Positions 26,868 through 35,138 of a stretch of 64,000 nt of DNA are shown in pieces. Within the stretch, counting starts at the first letter, position 1; every line of letters starts with the position of its first letter. Origin of the DNA: Streptomyces coeruleorubidus. GTDB lineage: Bacteria; Actinomycetota; Actinomycetes; Streptomycetales; Streptomycetaceae. The stretch spans positions 3,038,001 to 3,102,000 of the forward strand of contig NZ_CP118527.1 of assembly GCF_028885415.1 (NCBI RefSeq). The letters are read 5' to 3'. The notes beneath the pieces are model-generated. The model was not told where the DNA came from. It made no database searches and saw only the letters and a program-made list of their open reading frames with translations. The position numbers were made by a program, and so were the translations under genes.

Positions 26868-28084
26868 CCCACGCACGGGACGTCCTGGACGGCTACTCCG
26901 TCTCCTTCTGGCTGCCGATCGGGGCGCTGACCATCGCCCTGGTCATCAAGCTGCCCAGCCTGGTGAGGATGTGGCGGGACCCGATGCTGCGGGCCGTCGG
27001 CGGGCTGCTGCTGTTCGCCTGTGCCGTGTTCGTCTTCGCGACCCCGTCGGTCATCGGCTGGACCAACCGCGTCACCGGCGTGCCGAACATCGCGGCACCC
27101 CTGGTGTACTCGCTGCTCACCGCGCTGTGCGCGTCCTGGCTGCTGCTGATCGTCGCCTGGCGCAACGGCCTGTCCGACCGCTCGGCCTCGACGCGCCGCG
27201 CCGCCCGGTGGGTCGTCTTCGCCTACGCGGGTGTGGTCGTCGCCCTGTGGGTGCTGTTCTGGCTCGCGGACGTCCCCGTCGAACGCCGCCGGGACCTGGA
27301 CACGTACTACGCCACCACGCCCTTCATGCGCGAGGAGATCCTGCTCTACCTGCTCGCGCACACCGTGGCCTGCTCGGTCACGGCCCGGCTGATCTGGAAC
27401 TGGGTCCGCACCGACGGCCTCGACGCCTGGCTGCGCTGGGGCCTGCGCTTCCTGGGCGTCGGCTACGCGACGAACCTGCTCTTCGACGTCGCCAAACTCA
27501 CCGCCGTCATCGCCCGGTTGACGGGGCACGACCTGGACTGGCTGAGCACCTACCTGGCACCCTCGGCCGCCTGCCTGTCGGCCACCATGGTCGCGATCGG
27601 CTTCATCATCCCGCACGGCGGCCAGTACCTGCACGAGCGCTGGCGCATCCGGCTCGCCCACTGGCAGCTGCGCCCCCTGTACCTGCTGCTGCGGACCGTG
27701 AACGGCGGCGGTGCCCCCTTCACCCCGCGCGCCACCGGCGAACTGCGCCTGATCCGCCGCGAGACGTACATCCGCGACGTGCTCCTCCAGCTCTCCCGGC
27801 ACCTCGACGAAGACCTGCGGGAGCGCTCCTACGACGCCGCCCTGGGCCTCGGGTTCGAGCCCGGCCGGGCCAAGGCCCTGGCCGCCGCCGTCACGATCCT
27901 GGACGCCGTCGCCGCGCGGGAGCGGGCCCCGCAGACCGACAGCGCCGCCTCCCCGTCCGGCCCCGACACCGCCTACCTGCTCCAGGAGATCCAGGCCGTG
28001 GCCCTGGCCCTGCGTCACCGCGACCACATCGAGGCGGTACGCTCACGCGCGGCCGCCCCCGGGAGAGAGAACGCCCGCGCATGA
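26864..28084 (+). CDS. MAB_1171c-family putative membrane transporter
   Basis: 406 residues. The N-terminal half has about seven hydrophobic segments starting with SVSFWLPIGALTIALVIKL, and the C-terminal half is soluble and helical (HWQLRPLYLLLRTVNGGG, RLIRRETYIRDVLLQLSRHLDEDL). This matches the MAB_1171c family, common in Streptomyces beside ImmA-like peptidases. Whether it is a transporter is not established. The start is ATG 26864, overlapping the peptidase stop; a much longer upstream frame is a shadow of the peptidase gene. Confidence 0.85.
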   Translation: MTHARDVLDGYSVSFWLPIGALTIALVIKLPSLVRMWRDPMLRAVGGLLLFACAVFVFATPSVIGWTNRVTGVPNIAAPLVYSLLTALCASWLLLIVAWRNGLSDRSASTRRAARWVVFAYAGVVVALWVLFWLADVPVERRRDLDTYYATTPFMREEILLYLLAHTVACSVTARLIWNWVRTDGLDAWLRWGLRFLGVGYATNLLFDVAKLTAVIARLTGHDLDWLSTYLAPSAACLSATMVAIGFIIPHGGQYLHERWRIRLAHWQLRPLYLLLRTVNGGGAPFTPRATGELRLIRRETYIRDVLLQLSRHLDEDLRERSYDAALGLGFEPGRAKALAAAVTILDAVAARERAPQTDSAASPSGPDTAYLLQEIQAVALALRHRDHIEAVRSRAAAPGRENARA

Positions 28085-29484
28085 CTGACCGTCCCACCCC
28101 CGCCAGAACCGCCGTCGTCCTGGGGGGATCCCACTCCGGCATGCTCGCGGCCCGCGCCCTGGCCGACGTCGCCGACCGGGTCGTCGTCGTGGAGCGCGAC
28201 ACGCTGCCCGCCTCCCCCGGCCCCCGCAAGGGACTGCCGCAGGCCCGGCACGCGCACATGCTCTGGTCGGGCGGTGCGCGGGCCATGGAGGAACTGCTGC
28301 CGGGGATCACCGGGGTGCTCGAGGCGGCCGGGGCGAACCGGCTGCCGGTCACGACGGACATCGTCGCCCTCGGGACGCGCGGCTGGTTCCGGCGCTGGGC
28401 CGAGTCCCACCACGTGATCCTCGCCGGCCGGGACCTGCTGGACGCGACGGTCCGCGCCCGGGTCCGGGCCGACCGGCGGATCGAGGTCGTCGAGCGGGCC
28501 GAGGCGGTGGGCCTGACCGGCACGGACGCGGCCGTCACGGGCGTGCGGATCCGGCCCCACGCCGGCCCCGAGCGGACCCTCGCCGCAGACCTGGTCGTCG
28601 ACGCCTCGGGCCGCGGCTCCCAGGCCGCCCGGTGGCTGACCGCCCTCGGCCTGCCCCTGGCGGAGCGACGCGAGGTCGACGCGGGCCTGGCGTACGCCAG
28701 CCGCCTCTACCTCGCCCCCGCCGCGGCCCGCGACGGCTTCCCCATCGTCAACGTCCAGCCCGACCGGCGCGAGGGCGGGCCCGGCCGGGCGGGCTTCCTG
28801 CTGCCCATCGAGGAAGGCCGCTGGATCGTCACCCTGTGCGGCACCCGGGGCGGCCGGCCGTCCCCGGCGAACGACGACTTCGTCCGCTTCGCCCGCGAGG
28901 AACTGCGGCACCCCGTCATCGGCGAGCTGCTCGAACGGGCCGATCCGCTGTCCGACGTGGCGTTCACCCGCACCACCGTCAACCGCCGGCACTTCTACGA
29001 GCGGATGCCGGTGTGGCCCCGGAACTTCGCCGTCCTCGGCGACGCCCTCGCCGCGTTCAATCCGATCTACGGGCACGGCCTGGCCGTCGCCGCGCAGAGT
29101 GCCCTGCTCCTGCGGGACACGGTACGGCGGCACGGCTGGGATGCTCCCGGGCTGTCCCGGCTGATCCAGAAGGCGGTGTCCCGCCCGGTCGGCGCGGCCT
29201 GGGACCTGGCGATAGGGCAGGACGTCTTCTACACGGGCGCGACGGAGCAGGGCCCCACACTGCGGGACCGGCTCGTGACCGCGTACGTCGACCGGCTGAT
29301 GTACACGGCGACGGGCAACGGCCGCATCGCCCGCCGGGTGACGGACGTGACGTCGCTGGAACGGGGGGCGGGGGTGTTGCTGACGCCTTCGGTGATGGTG
29401 GCGGCGGCGGTGGGGCCGTTGCGACCGGCGTTGAGCGGGCCACCGCTGACGGCTGAGGAACGGAAGGCCGCCGGACTGGCCTAG
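28081..29484 (+). CDS. FAD-dependent monooxygenase/epoxidase-like oxidoreductase
   Basis: 467 residues. The N-terminal dinucleotide-binding fold reads AVVLGGSHSGMLAARALADVADRVVVVERD, a variant of GxGxxG ending in the acidic FAD-ribose contact. LVVDASGRGSQAARWL and the second FAD motif VLGDALAAFNPIYGHGLAVAA follow. This is the squalene-epoxidase/LasC-like group that oxidises hydrophobic substrates. It overlaps the membrane protein gene by 4 bases. The set peptidase, membrane protein, monooxygenase recurs in Streptomyces, but no pathway is known. Confidence 0.87.
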   Translation: MTDRPTPARTAVVLGGSHSGMLAARALADVADRVVVVERDTLPASPGPRKGLPQARHAHMLWSGGARAMEELLPGITGVLEAAGANRLPVTTDIVALGTRGWFRRWAESHHVILAGRDLLDATVRARVRADRRIEVVERAEAVGLTGTDAAVTGVRIRPHAGPERTLAADLVVDASGRGSQAARWLTALGLPLAERREVDAGLAYASRLYLAPAAARDGFPIVNVQPDRREGGPGRAGFLLPIEEGRWIVTLCGTRGGRPSPANDDFVRFAREELRHPVIGELLERADPLSDVAFTRTTVNRRHFYERMPVWPRNFAVLGDALAAFNPIYGHGLAVAAQSALLLRDTVRRHGWDAPGLSRLIQKAVSRPVGAAWDLAIGQDVFYTGATEQGPTLRDRLVTAYVDRLMYTATGNGRIARRVTDVTSLERGAGVLLTPSVMVAAAVGPLRPALSGPPLTAEERKAAGLA

Positions 29485-29501
29485 CTGCGGGCAGTCGTGC
29501 C
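29482..29501. repeat. dispersed repeat, 20-bp identical to sequence inside the malonate transporter gene
   Basis: TAGCTGCGGGCAGTCGTGCC occurs here, just at the monooxygenase stop, and again at 53068-53087 inside a coding region. A linked GCGGCACCCCGC occurs at 29558-29569 and 53112-53123. It is a dispersed Streptomyces repeat, not part of either gene's original sequence. Confidence 0.75.
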
Positions 29502-29528
29502 TCCCCCAGTGCCTTAAGGCCTGGGAGG
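29500..29528. terminator. hairpin between convergent genes
   Basis: CCTCC...CAG.GCCTT pairs with AAGGC.CTG.GGAGG around a TTAA centre, 16 bases past the monooxygenase stop. It lies between convergent genes and may terminate from the left. Confidence 0.6.
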
Positions 29529-29606
29529 TCCCCCAGGCGGCACCCGTCCCACTGAGAGCGGCACCCCGCCAGCGCGGGTGAGCGATCCCACCCCCACCAG
29601 CGGAGC

Positions 29607-30461
29607 TCAGCCTGCAAACGCGGGTTGCGCCACGCCCTTCCCCGCCTCCGGCACCACGAACACCGACCCCGCCAACGCCGGCGGCTCCGTCAGCCCCGTC
29701 CGAGCCGTCGTGATGTACAGATCACTCAACCCGGCCCCACCGAACGCACACGCCGTAACCAGCGGCACCGGCAACTCGATCACCCGATCCAGCCGCCCCT
29801 CCGGCGTATACCTGCGCACCGCCGCCCCCTGCCACAGCGCCACCCACACACATCCGTCGGCGTCCACGGCCAGCCCGTCGGGAAACCCCGCGCCGTCCTC
29901 GATCTCGGCGAGGGTCCGCCGCCCGGACAGCCGCCCGTCCGCGTAGTCGAAGACGTCGACCCGCCGGGTCGGAGAGTCGATGTAGTACATGAGCCGACCG
30001 TCGGGACTCCATCCCGTGCCGTTGCTCACCGCCACGTCGTCGAGGACCACCTCGACCGAGCCGTCACCGGTGATCCGGGACAGCGTGCCGCCCCCGGGCG
30101 CCTCGTCGTAGCGCATGGTGCCGGCCCACAGCGAGCCGTCCGGCGCGACGGCGGCGTCGTTGGCGCGGCGGCCGGGCACGGGCTCGCGGTGCAGCCAGCG
30201 GAAGCCACTGCCGGAGGGGTCGAGGAGGCCGACCCCGTCGCGCAGGTTCAGCACCAGTCCCCCGCCGGCGCGCGGCTTGACGGCACCCACGTGCTGTTCC
30301 GTCCGGCGGACGGTGCGGCGCCCGGTGGCCGGGTCGTAGGTGTGCACCCGGCAGCCGAGGATGTCGATCCAGAGGAGCCGGCCGGCCGCCGCGTCCCAGG
30401 TCGGCCCCTCGCCGAGCTCGGCCTCGGCCCGTACGGCGACCTCGTACGGCGTCGTCGTCAT
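29607..30461 (-). CDS. SMP-30/gluconolactonase-family sugar lactone hydrolase
   Basis: 284 residues of a six-bladed calcium-dependent lactonase (regucalcin) fold. The metal-binding Glu lies in AELGEGPTWD, VSNGTGWSPDGRLMYYIDSPTRRVDVFDY carries the metal-binding Asn and catalytic Asp, and GFPDGLAVDADGCVWVALW follows. It would hydrolyse a sugar-acid lactone in the cytoplasm. The start overlaps the IclR gene stop by 4 bases, so the regulator and enzyme form one operon. The sugar is not defined; given the neighbourhood, arabino- or galactonolactone is plausible. Confidence 0.92.
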   Translation of the reverse strand: MTTTPYEVAVRAEAELGEGPTWDAAAGRLLWIDILGCRVHTYDPATGRRTVRRTEQHVGAVKPRAGGGLVLNLRDGVGLLDPSGSGFRWLHREPVPGRRANDAAVAPDGSLWAGTMRYDEAPGGGTLSRITGDGSVEVVLDDVAVSNGTGWSPDGRLMYYIDSPTRRVDVFDYADGRLSGRRTLAEIEDGAGFPDGLAVDADGCVWVALWQGAAVRRYTPEGRLDRVIELPVPLVTACAFGGAGLSDLYITTARTGLTEPPALAGSVFVVPEAGKGVAQPAFAG

Positions 30462-31231
30462 GCCAGGCTCCGGTGGCCGAGGTGCTCGGAGAGCTCGGCG
30501 GCGCCCTTCGCGGCGAGCTGCTCCAGCTCGGCGCGGCGCTCCTCGCTCCAGCGGATCATGGGCACGGAGATCGACAGTGCGGCGACGACCTGGCCGGTGC
30601 GGTCGCGGACCGGTGCGGCCACGCAGCTCACGTCCGGGTTGGACTCGCGGTTCTCGACCGCGACGCCCCGCTCACGGATCTCGGCCAGGGTCTCGCGCAG
30701 GGCGGCCGGGTCGGTGATGCTGTTGGGGGTCATCGCGACCAGCTCGGCGCCGTCGGGGATCCGCGCGGCGAGCTCGTGGTCGGGAAGGGAGGCCAGCAGC
30801 ATCTTGCCGACGGACGTGCAGTGGGCGGGCAGCCTGCGCCCGGCCGCCGACACCATCCGCACGGCGTGCGTGGAGTCGACCTTGGCGATGTAGATGACGT
30901 CCGTGTCCTCGAGGATCGCCACGTGCACCGTCTCGTCGCAGGTCTCGGCGACGGACCGGGCGACCAGCTGCCCTTCGGCGGCGAGGTCGAGCTGCTCGGC
31001 GTAGCGGGCGCCGAGCTGGTACGGGCGTACGCCGAGCCGGTAGCGTCCGGGCTGGCCGGGCACGGGGACGATGTACTTCCGGGCGGCGAGCGTGGTCACC
31101 AGCTCGTGCACGGTCGTGCGCGGCAGCTGGAGCTTGCGCACGATGTCGGGGGCGGAGAGCGTCCCGTCCCCGTCGAGAAAGAGCTCGAGAATGTCGAGAG
31201 CCCGGGTCACGGCTGGTACGAGGCGTCCCAC
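30458..31231 (-). CDS. IclR-family transcriptional regulator
   Basis: 257 residues. The N-terminal winged helix includes AVTRALDILELFLDG, LSAPDIVRKLQLPRTTVHELVTTLAARKYI and PGRYRLGVRPYQLG. The C-terminal IclR effector domain has AETCDETVHVAILEDTDVIYIAKVDS, LPAHCTSVGKMLLA and SCVAAPVRDRTGQVVAALSISVP. It starts at GTG 31231 with GGGAGGGGG about 8 bases upstream. It probably represses itself and the lactonase through the palindrome at 31272-31294, releasing on a sugar-acid ligand. Confidence 0.92.
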   Translation of the reverse strand: MGRLVPAVTRALDILELFLDGDGTLSAPDIVRKLQLPRTTVHELVTTLAARKYIVPVPGQPGRYRLGVRPYQLGARYAEQLDLAAEGQLVARSVAETCDETVHVAILEDTDVIYIAKVDSTHAVRMVSAAGRRLPAHCTSVGKMLLASLPDHELAARIPDGAELVAMTPNSITDPAALRETLAEIRERGVAVENRESNPDVSCVAAPVRDRTGQVVAALSISVPMIRWSEERRAELEQLAAKGAAELSEHLGHRSLA

Positions 31232-31271
31232 GACCGGCCCCCTCCCTATATGTCTCAGGCGCCTGTGTCAG

Positions 31272-31294
31272 TGATATCAACGTTCGAGATATCA
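31272..31294. promoter_or_regulatory. palindromic operator upstream of IclR gene
   Basis: TGATATC (31272-31278) and GATATCA (31288-31294) form a perfect 7-bp inverted repeat with a 9-bp spacer, 41 bases above the GTG of the IclR gene. Size and position suit an IclR dimer site for autoregulation. Confidence 0.6.
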
Positions 31295-31461
31295 ACAGGC
31301 GATCGGCATGACGAACACAGGCTAGCCATAGAGGTTTGCCCGGGCAATGGGCAGAGGACCGGCGGGCGGAAACCCACGAGCACACCACATGCACGTTCAG
31401 TGCACATTAAAGTGCCCTGTGTGCGACACGTCACAGGTGTCGCAAGGGTGGGGGGATCTCT

Positions 31462-33483
31462 GTGCGCGATATGACCATGGGCTCGAACGTGTCTCTGACG
31501 GCCCTGAGCGAGAACATCGAATCCGCGATCGTCAGTCTGGGCTGGTCCAGCCCGACCGGTGAGGGCGACGCCGACGTGTCCGTCCTGCTGCTGGACGCGG
31601 ACGGCAAGGTACGCAGCGACGCCGACTTCTACTTCTACAACAACCCGGTGGCCGCCGACGGCAGTGTGCAGCTCCTCGGCAAGGAGCCGACGGGGGACGG
31701 CAGCGAGGACCGGATCAGCTTCGACCTGACCGCGGTCCCGGCCGAGGTGGAGCGGATCGTCGTGGCCGCGAGCCGCTACGAGGGGGCACGCTTCGGGGAG
31801 CTGGACGACCTGAAGGTGACGCTGGCGGACGCGGGCGGCGAAAGCCTCCTCCGGTTCGTCATCGAGGACGCCGGCCAGGTGAGCGCGATCATCTTCGGTG
31901 AGCTGTACCGGCGCGGTGAGGAGTGGAAGTTCCGGGCCGTCGGGCAGGGGTACGAGAGCGGGCTGGCGGGGCTGGCGACGGACTTCGGCGTCGACATCGA
32001 GGACGACGAAGCGGAGTCCGCGGCGGCGGTGGCGGAGGAATCATCCGCCGTCGTCCCTCCCGACGCCCGGCCGCAGACGACGCTGGAGGCCGTCCCGGCA
32101 CCGCGCCCGCCGGCCGACGAGGAAGCCGCCCCGAAGAAGCGGACGCCCCGGCCCCGGACCGCGAAGAGGAGGGTCACACCGCCCAGGGCGCCCGCGAAGA
32201 GCCTGGCGGAGAACGAGTCCTGGAAGCAGGCGCGGCTCTTTCCGGTCTCGGCGCTCAAGGGCGACCGGGACCGGGAGATGCGCGCCACCTCGGTGCTGTT
32301 GTCGGTGATGGCCCAGGTGCCCCGGTTCGGCAGGCGGATCACCGCCCCGTTCGGTGCGCCGTCCGGCCGCATGGAGACGTTCACCGAGGTCTCCCTGCCG
32401 CACGGTGACACGCCCCGGCGCCCCGACGGAGTGATCCGCGTCGAGCGCGCCGGCAAGCTGTGGACGGCACTCGTCGAGACCAAGACCAACGGCAACGCCC
32501 TCAAGTCCGACCAGGTCCAGGCCTACATGGACATCGCCGCCCGCCGCGGCTACGAGGCCGTGATCACGCTGTCGAACGACGTCGCGCTGGAGGGCAGCCC
32601 GCTGGTCGACGTCAAGATCGACCGGCGTCGCAAGCACCAGGTGGCGCTCTGGCACCTGTCCTGGGCCGAAGTCGCCCATCAGGCCCAGATGCTGATCCGG
32701 CACGAGGGCGTCGGCAACGCGGCCCGCACCTGGCTGCTCCAGGACCTGCTGCACTACCTCCAGCACGACAACTCCGGTTGCCACGGCTTCCAGAACATGG
32801 GCTCGGCCTGGGTGCCGGTGCGCAATGGAATCGACGACGAGACCCTCTGCCAGGGCGACCCGCGCGCCTTGGAGGTGGTGGAGAGCTGGGAGCGGCTCAT
32901 CCGCCAGGTCTGCCTGCGGCTGGGCGGCGAACTCGGACAGAAGGTGCTGCCCGCCCAGCGCACCCGGCGCGGCACCGACCCCGGGGCCCACCGCGCGCGG
33001 CTGGCCGACCAGTTGTGCGTGGAGGGCCGGCTCCAGGCGGAGCTGCGGGTCGAGGGCGCGCCCGGGCTGCTCACCGTCAGCGCGGATCTGCGGACGGCCA
33101 AGCTGCGTACGTCCGTGGAGATCCCGGCACCCGAGCAGGGCTACCCCCTGACCTGGGCCAAGCGTCTGGTCCGCCGCCTCGCCGAGGCGCCGGCGGATCT
33201 GCACGTCGAGACGCTGGTGGAGGGCCAGACGGGCGGCCCTCGGGGCACGCTGGAGCGGCTGCGGCCCGAACCGGCGGATCTGCTTCCCAAGGACAGCGCC
33301 ACCCGCATCACCGGTTTCCGCCTGTCCCTCTTCAAGGGCATGGGCAGCGGGCGCGGCAACGCCGAGTCCGGCTTCATCCGCAGCGTCGACGACGCCGTGC
33401 ACCGGTTCTACACCTCGGTGGTGGTCCACCTGGACGCTCCGGCATCCGGGCGGGCCACGGCGAAGGAACGGGCCGCGGTGTGA
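31462..33483 (+). CDS. TerD domain fused to PD-(D/E)xK nuclease-like domain
   Basis: 673 residues. The first 190 or so are a TerD domain: GSNVSLTALSENIESAIVSLGW, the calcium-site segment LLLDADGKVRSDADFYFYNNP and LTAVPAEVERIVVAASRYEG, then GEEWKFRAVGQGY. After an acidic Pro/Ala linker, residues about 245-430 resemble a restriction-endonuclease fold. RPDGVIRVERAGKLWTALVETKTNG carries D near 321 and an E-x-K at about 339-341 (PD-(D/E)xK pattern). The rest is beta-rich and unrecognised. TerD proteins act in tellurite, metal and phage stress; the nuclease role is inferred. GTG 31462 sits 5 bases after GGGGGGA; ATG 31471 or 31477 is possible. Confidence 0.85.
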   Translation: MRDMTMGSNVSLTALSENIESAIVSLGWSSPTGEGDADVSVLLLDADGKVRSDADFYFYNNPVAADGSVQLLGKEPTGDGSEDRISFDLTAVPAEVERIVVAASRYEGARFGELDDLKVTLADAGGESLLRFVIEDAGQVSAIIFGELYRRGEEWKFRAVGQGYESGLAGLATDFGVDIEDDEAESAAAVAEESSAVVPPDARPQTTLEAVPAPRPPADEEAAPKKRTPRPRTAKRRVTPPRAPAKSLAENESWKQARLFPVSALKGDRDREMRATSVLLSVMAQVPRFGRRITAPFGAPSGRMETFTEVSLPHGDTPRRPDGVIRVERAGKLWTALVETKTNGNALKSDQVQAYMDIAARRGYEAVITLSNDVALEGSPLVDVKIDRRRKHQVALWHLSWAEVAHQAQMLIRHEGVGNAARTWLLQDLLHYLQHDNSGCHGFQNMGSAWVPVRNGIDDETLCQGDPRALEVVESWERLIRQVCLRLGGELGQKVLPAQRTRRGTDPGAHRARLADQLCVEGRLQAELRVEGAPGLLTVSADLRTAKLRTSVEIPAPEQGYPLTWAKRLVRRLAEAPADLHVETLVEGQTGGPRGTLERLRPEPADLLPKDSATRITGFRLSLFKGMGSGRGNAESGFIRSVDDAVHRFYTSVVVHLDAPASGRATAKERAAV

Positions 33484-33505
33484 CACCAGGGCGGCTGTGA
33501 TCACC

Positions 33506-33524
33506 GCCGGGTGCGCCGCCCGGC
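33506..33524. terminator. hairpin between convergent TerD-fusion and PucR genes
   Basis: GCCGGG (33506-33511) pairs with CCCGGC (33519-33524) in the 41-base gap between the two convergent stops. Confidence 0.5.
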
Positions 33525-34769
33525 TCACCGCCGCCCCCGCACCGCCCCCAACTCCCCCCGCAACCGCTGCGCCCGCAGCACCAGCTCCAGTTCGAAGCGC
33601 CGGTCGGGGTCGTCGATCTCGTCGCCCCACAGTTCCCGGATCTGGCGGAGCCGGTAGCGGACGGTCTGGGGGTGGACGCCGAGCCGGGCCGCGACCTCGG
33701 GCGCTCCGCCCCGGGTCTCCAGCCAGGCCAGGAGGGTCTCGGCGAGGCGGCGGCCGTGGGTGGGGCCGCAGTGGGTGAGGGGGGCCAGGCATCTGAGGGC
33801 CAGGTCGTCGATCAGTTCCTCGGGCTGGAGGAGGACCAGCGCCTCGGTGTGCTCGGTGCAGTAGAGGACCTCGCCCGAGGGGAGCAGGTCCCGTTCCATG
33901 AGGCGTACGGCGGCCTCGGCCCAGCGCAGCGACTTCGCCGCGTCGGTGAGCGGGACGGGCGGGCCGATCGCGCCGGACCAGCCGGCCAGGGCCCGGTGCA
34001 GGAGCTCGGGGCGGCCTGCCGCGTCCGGCTCGGGCACGACCATGCGGGGCTGCTCGTACTCCATGTCGAGCAGGACACCTTGGCCGACGGCGGGTGCCAT
34101 GGCCTCGCGGGCGGGGCGCAGCAGGACGCCGACCGCGACCTTGGCCGGCAGGGGCCAGCCGATCCGTGCGGCCCGTTCGGTGAAGGCCTCGGTGGGGTCG
34201 CCGCGGTGGTGTTCGGCCAGCAGGAGTTCCATCAGGCGGCGTTGCAGGCGCAGGCGTTCGCCGGCCTGGCGGGCGGCGGCCTCGGCGTAGCCGCGTACGG
34301 ACTGGTCGACCAGGCCGTCCAGGTACTCGTAGCCCGCGTCGACGAGTTCGTACATCGCCGGGGGCGGGATCTCCACGCGCTGGCCGATGTCGGCGAAGCG
34401 GCGCCAGGCCAGGCGCACGCCCATGCGGTAGATGGCCTGGAGGGAGTCGAGCGAGCGGCCGTTGAGGCCCTCGCCGCGGCCGAAGTCCTGGAAGACGCCG
34501 GGCGGGACGGTGGGCCGGCCCTCCGAGTGCTCCAGGTGCTGCACGAAGACCTCGATGGCGCGGCGGATGCCGACCAGGGCCATGGGCTCGCCGGAGTCGT
34601 CGAGGACGACCGGCAGATGAGGGTACTCGCGCTGGATCTCGCAGAGGATCTCCTCGGCGAGCGCGGGCGCCTCGGCCATGGCGATCGCCGCGAAGCGGCG
34701 CACCTGGAAGCGCGGTACGTCGTGCCATGCCGAGCGCGTCGTGACGGTTCCGGTGCGGGCGGCCGTCAC
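33525..34769 (-). CDS. PucR/CdaR-type helix-turn-helix regulator
   Basis: About 414 residues. The C-terminal HTH (LETRGGAPEVAARLGVHPQTVRYRLRQIRELWG) is the PucR/CdaR DNA-binding domain. The N-terminal two thirds are a helical sensory region (MAEAPALAEEILCEIQREYPHLP and YGLVDQSVRGYAEAAAR-like helices) plus a GGDEF-related middle part. GTG 34769 has AGGGGAG 6 bases upstream; a TTG at 34775 overlapping the DUF2613 stop as TTGA is the alternative. It follows the DUF2613 gene closely in one transcript. The ligand is unknown. Confidence 0.86.
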   Translation of the reverse strand: MTAARTGTVTTRSAWHDVPRFQVRRFAAIAMAEAPALAEEILCEIQREYPHLPVVLDDSGEPMALVGIRRAIEVFVQHLEHSEGRPTVPPGVFQDFGRGEGLNGRSLDSLQAIYRMGVRLAWRRFADIGQRVEIPPPAMYELVDAGYEYLDGLVDQSVRGYAEAAARQAGERLRLQRRLMELLLAEHHRGDPTEAFTERAARIGWPLPAKVAVGVLLRPAREAMAPAVGQGVLLDMEYEQPRMVVPEPDAAGRPELLHRALAGWSGAIGPPVPLTDAAKSLRWAEAAVRLMERDLLPSGEVLYCTEHTEALVLLQPEELIDDLALRCLAPLTHCGPTHGRRLAETLLAWLETRGGAPEVAARLGVHPQTVRYRLRQIRELWGDEIDDPDRRFELELVLRAQRLRGELGAVRGRR

Positions 34770-34771
34770 CG

Positions 34772-34924
34772 TCAACTCCCCTGCCCGGCCTGCTCGTACG
34801 TGATCAGGGGGGTGTTCGGCTGGTCGGGTGTGGCTTCGAGCAGCGCGACGACGCCGAGCGCGGCGCCCACGGCAAGGGCGGCGGCGAGCGCGACGGTCAA
34901 CGCGGCAGCCAGCAGTCTGGACAT
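34772..34924 (-). CDS. DUF2613 small membrane protein
   Basis: A 50-residue protein, MSRLLAAALTVALAAALAV then GAALGVVALLEATPDQPNTP, with one long N-terminal hydrophobic segment and a short polar tail. This fits the actinobacterial DUF2613 family. AGGCTGACCC and GAGAGG lie above the start. It overlaps or abuts the PucR gene, suggesting co-translation. The function is unknown. Confidence 0.75.
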   Translation of the reverse strand: MSRLLAAALTVALAAALAVGAALGVVALLEATPDQPNTPLITYEQAGQGS

Positions 34925-35138
34925 CGCAGGGTCAGCCTCTCTGTCCGGATTCGTCCGGAGATCGTCCGGAGGTTGCCCCACCCCGGCACCCCGTCCCTGC
35001 CTGTCGCGCCCAGTCTCGACAAGCATTGACACCCCGTCAAGAGCGTCCTACGGTTCCCGGCCCAGCCGCACGCGCACATCTCGCCGCCGTGCCGGCCCTC
35101 TCGTACGTCGAGCCGTCCCAAGCCACTGGAGTGCCCGG

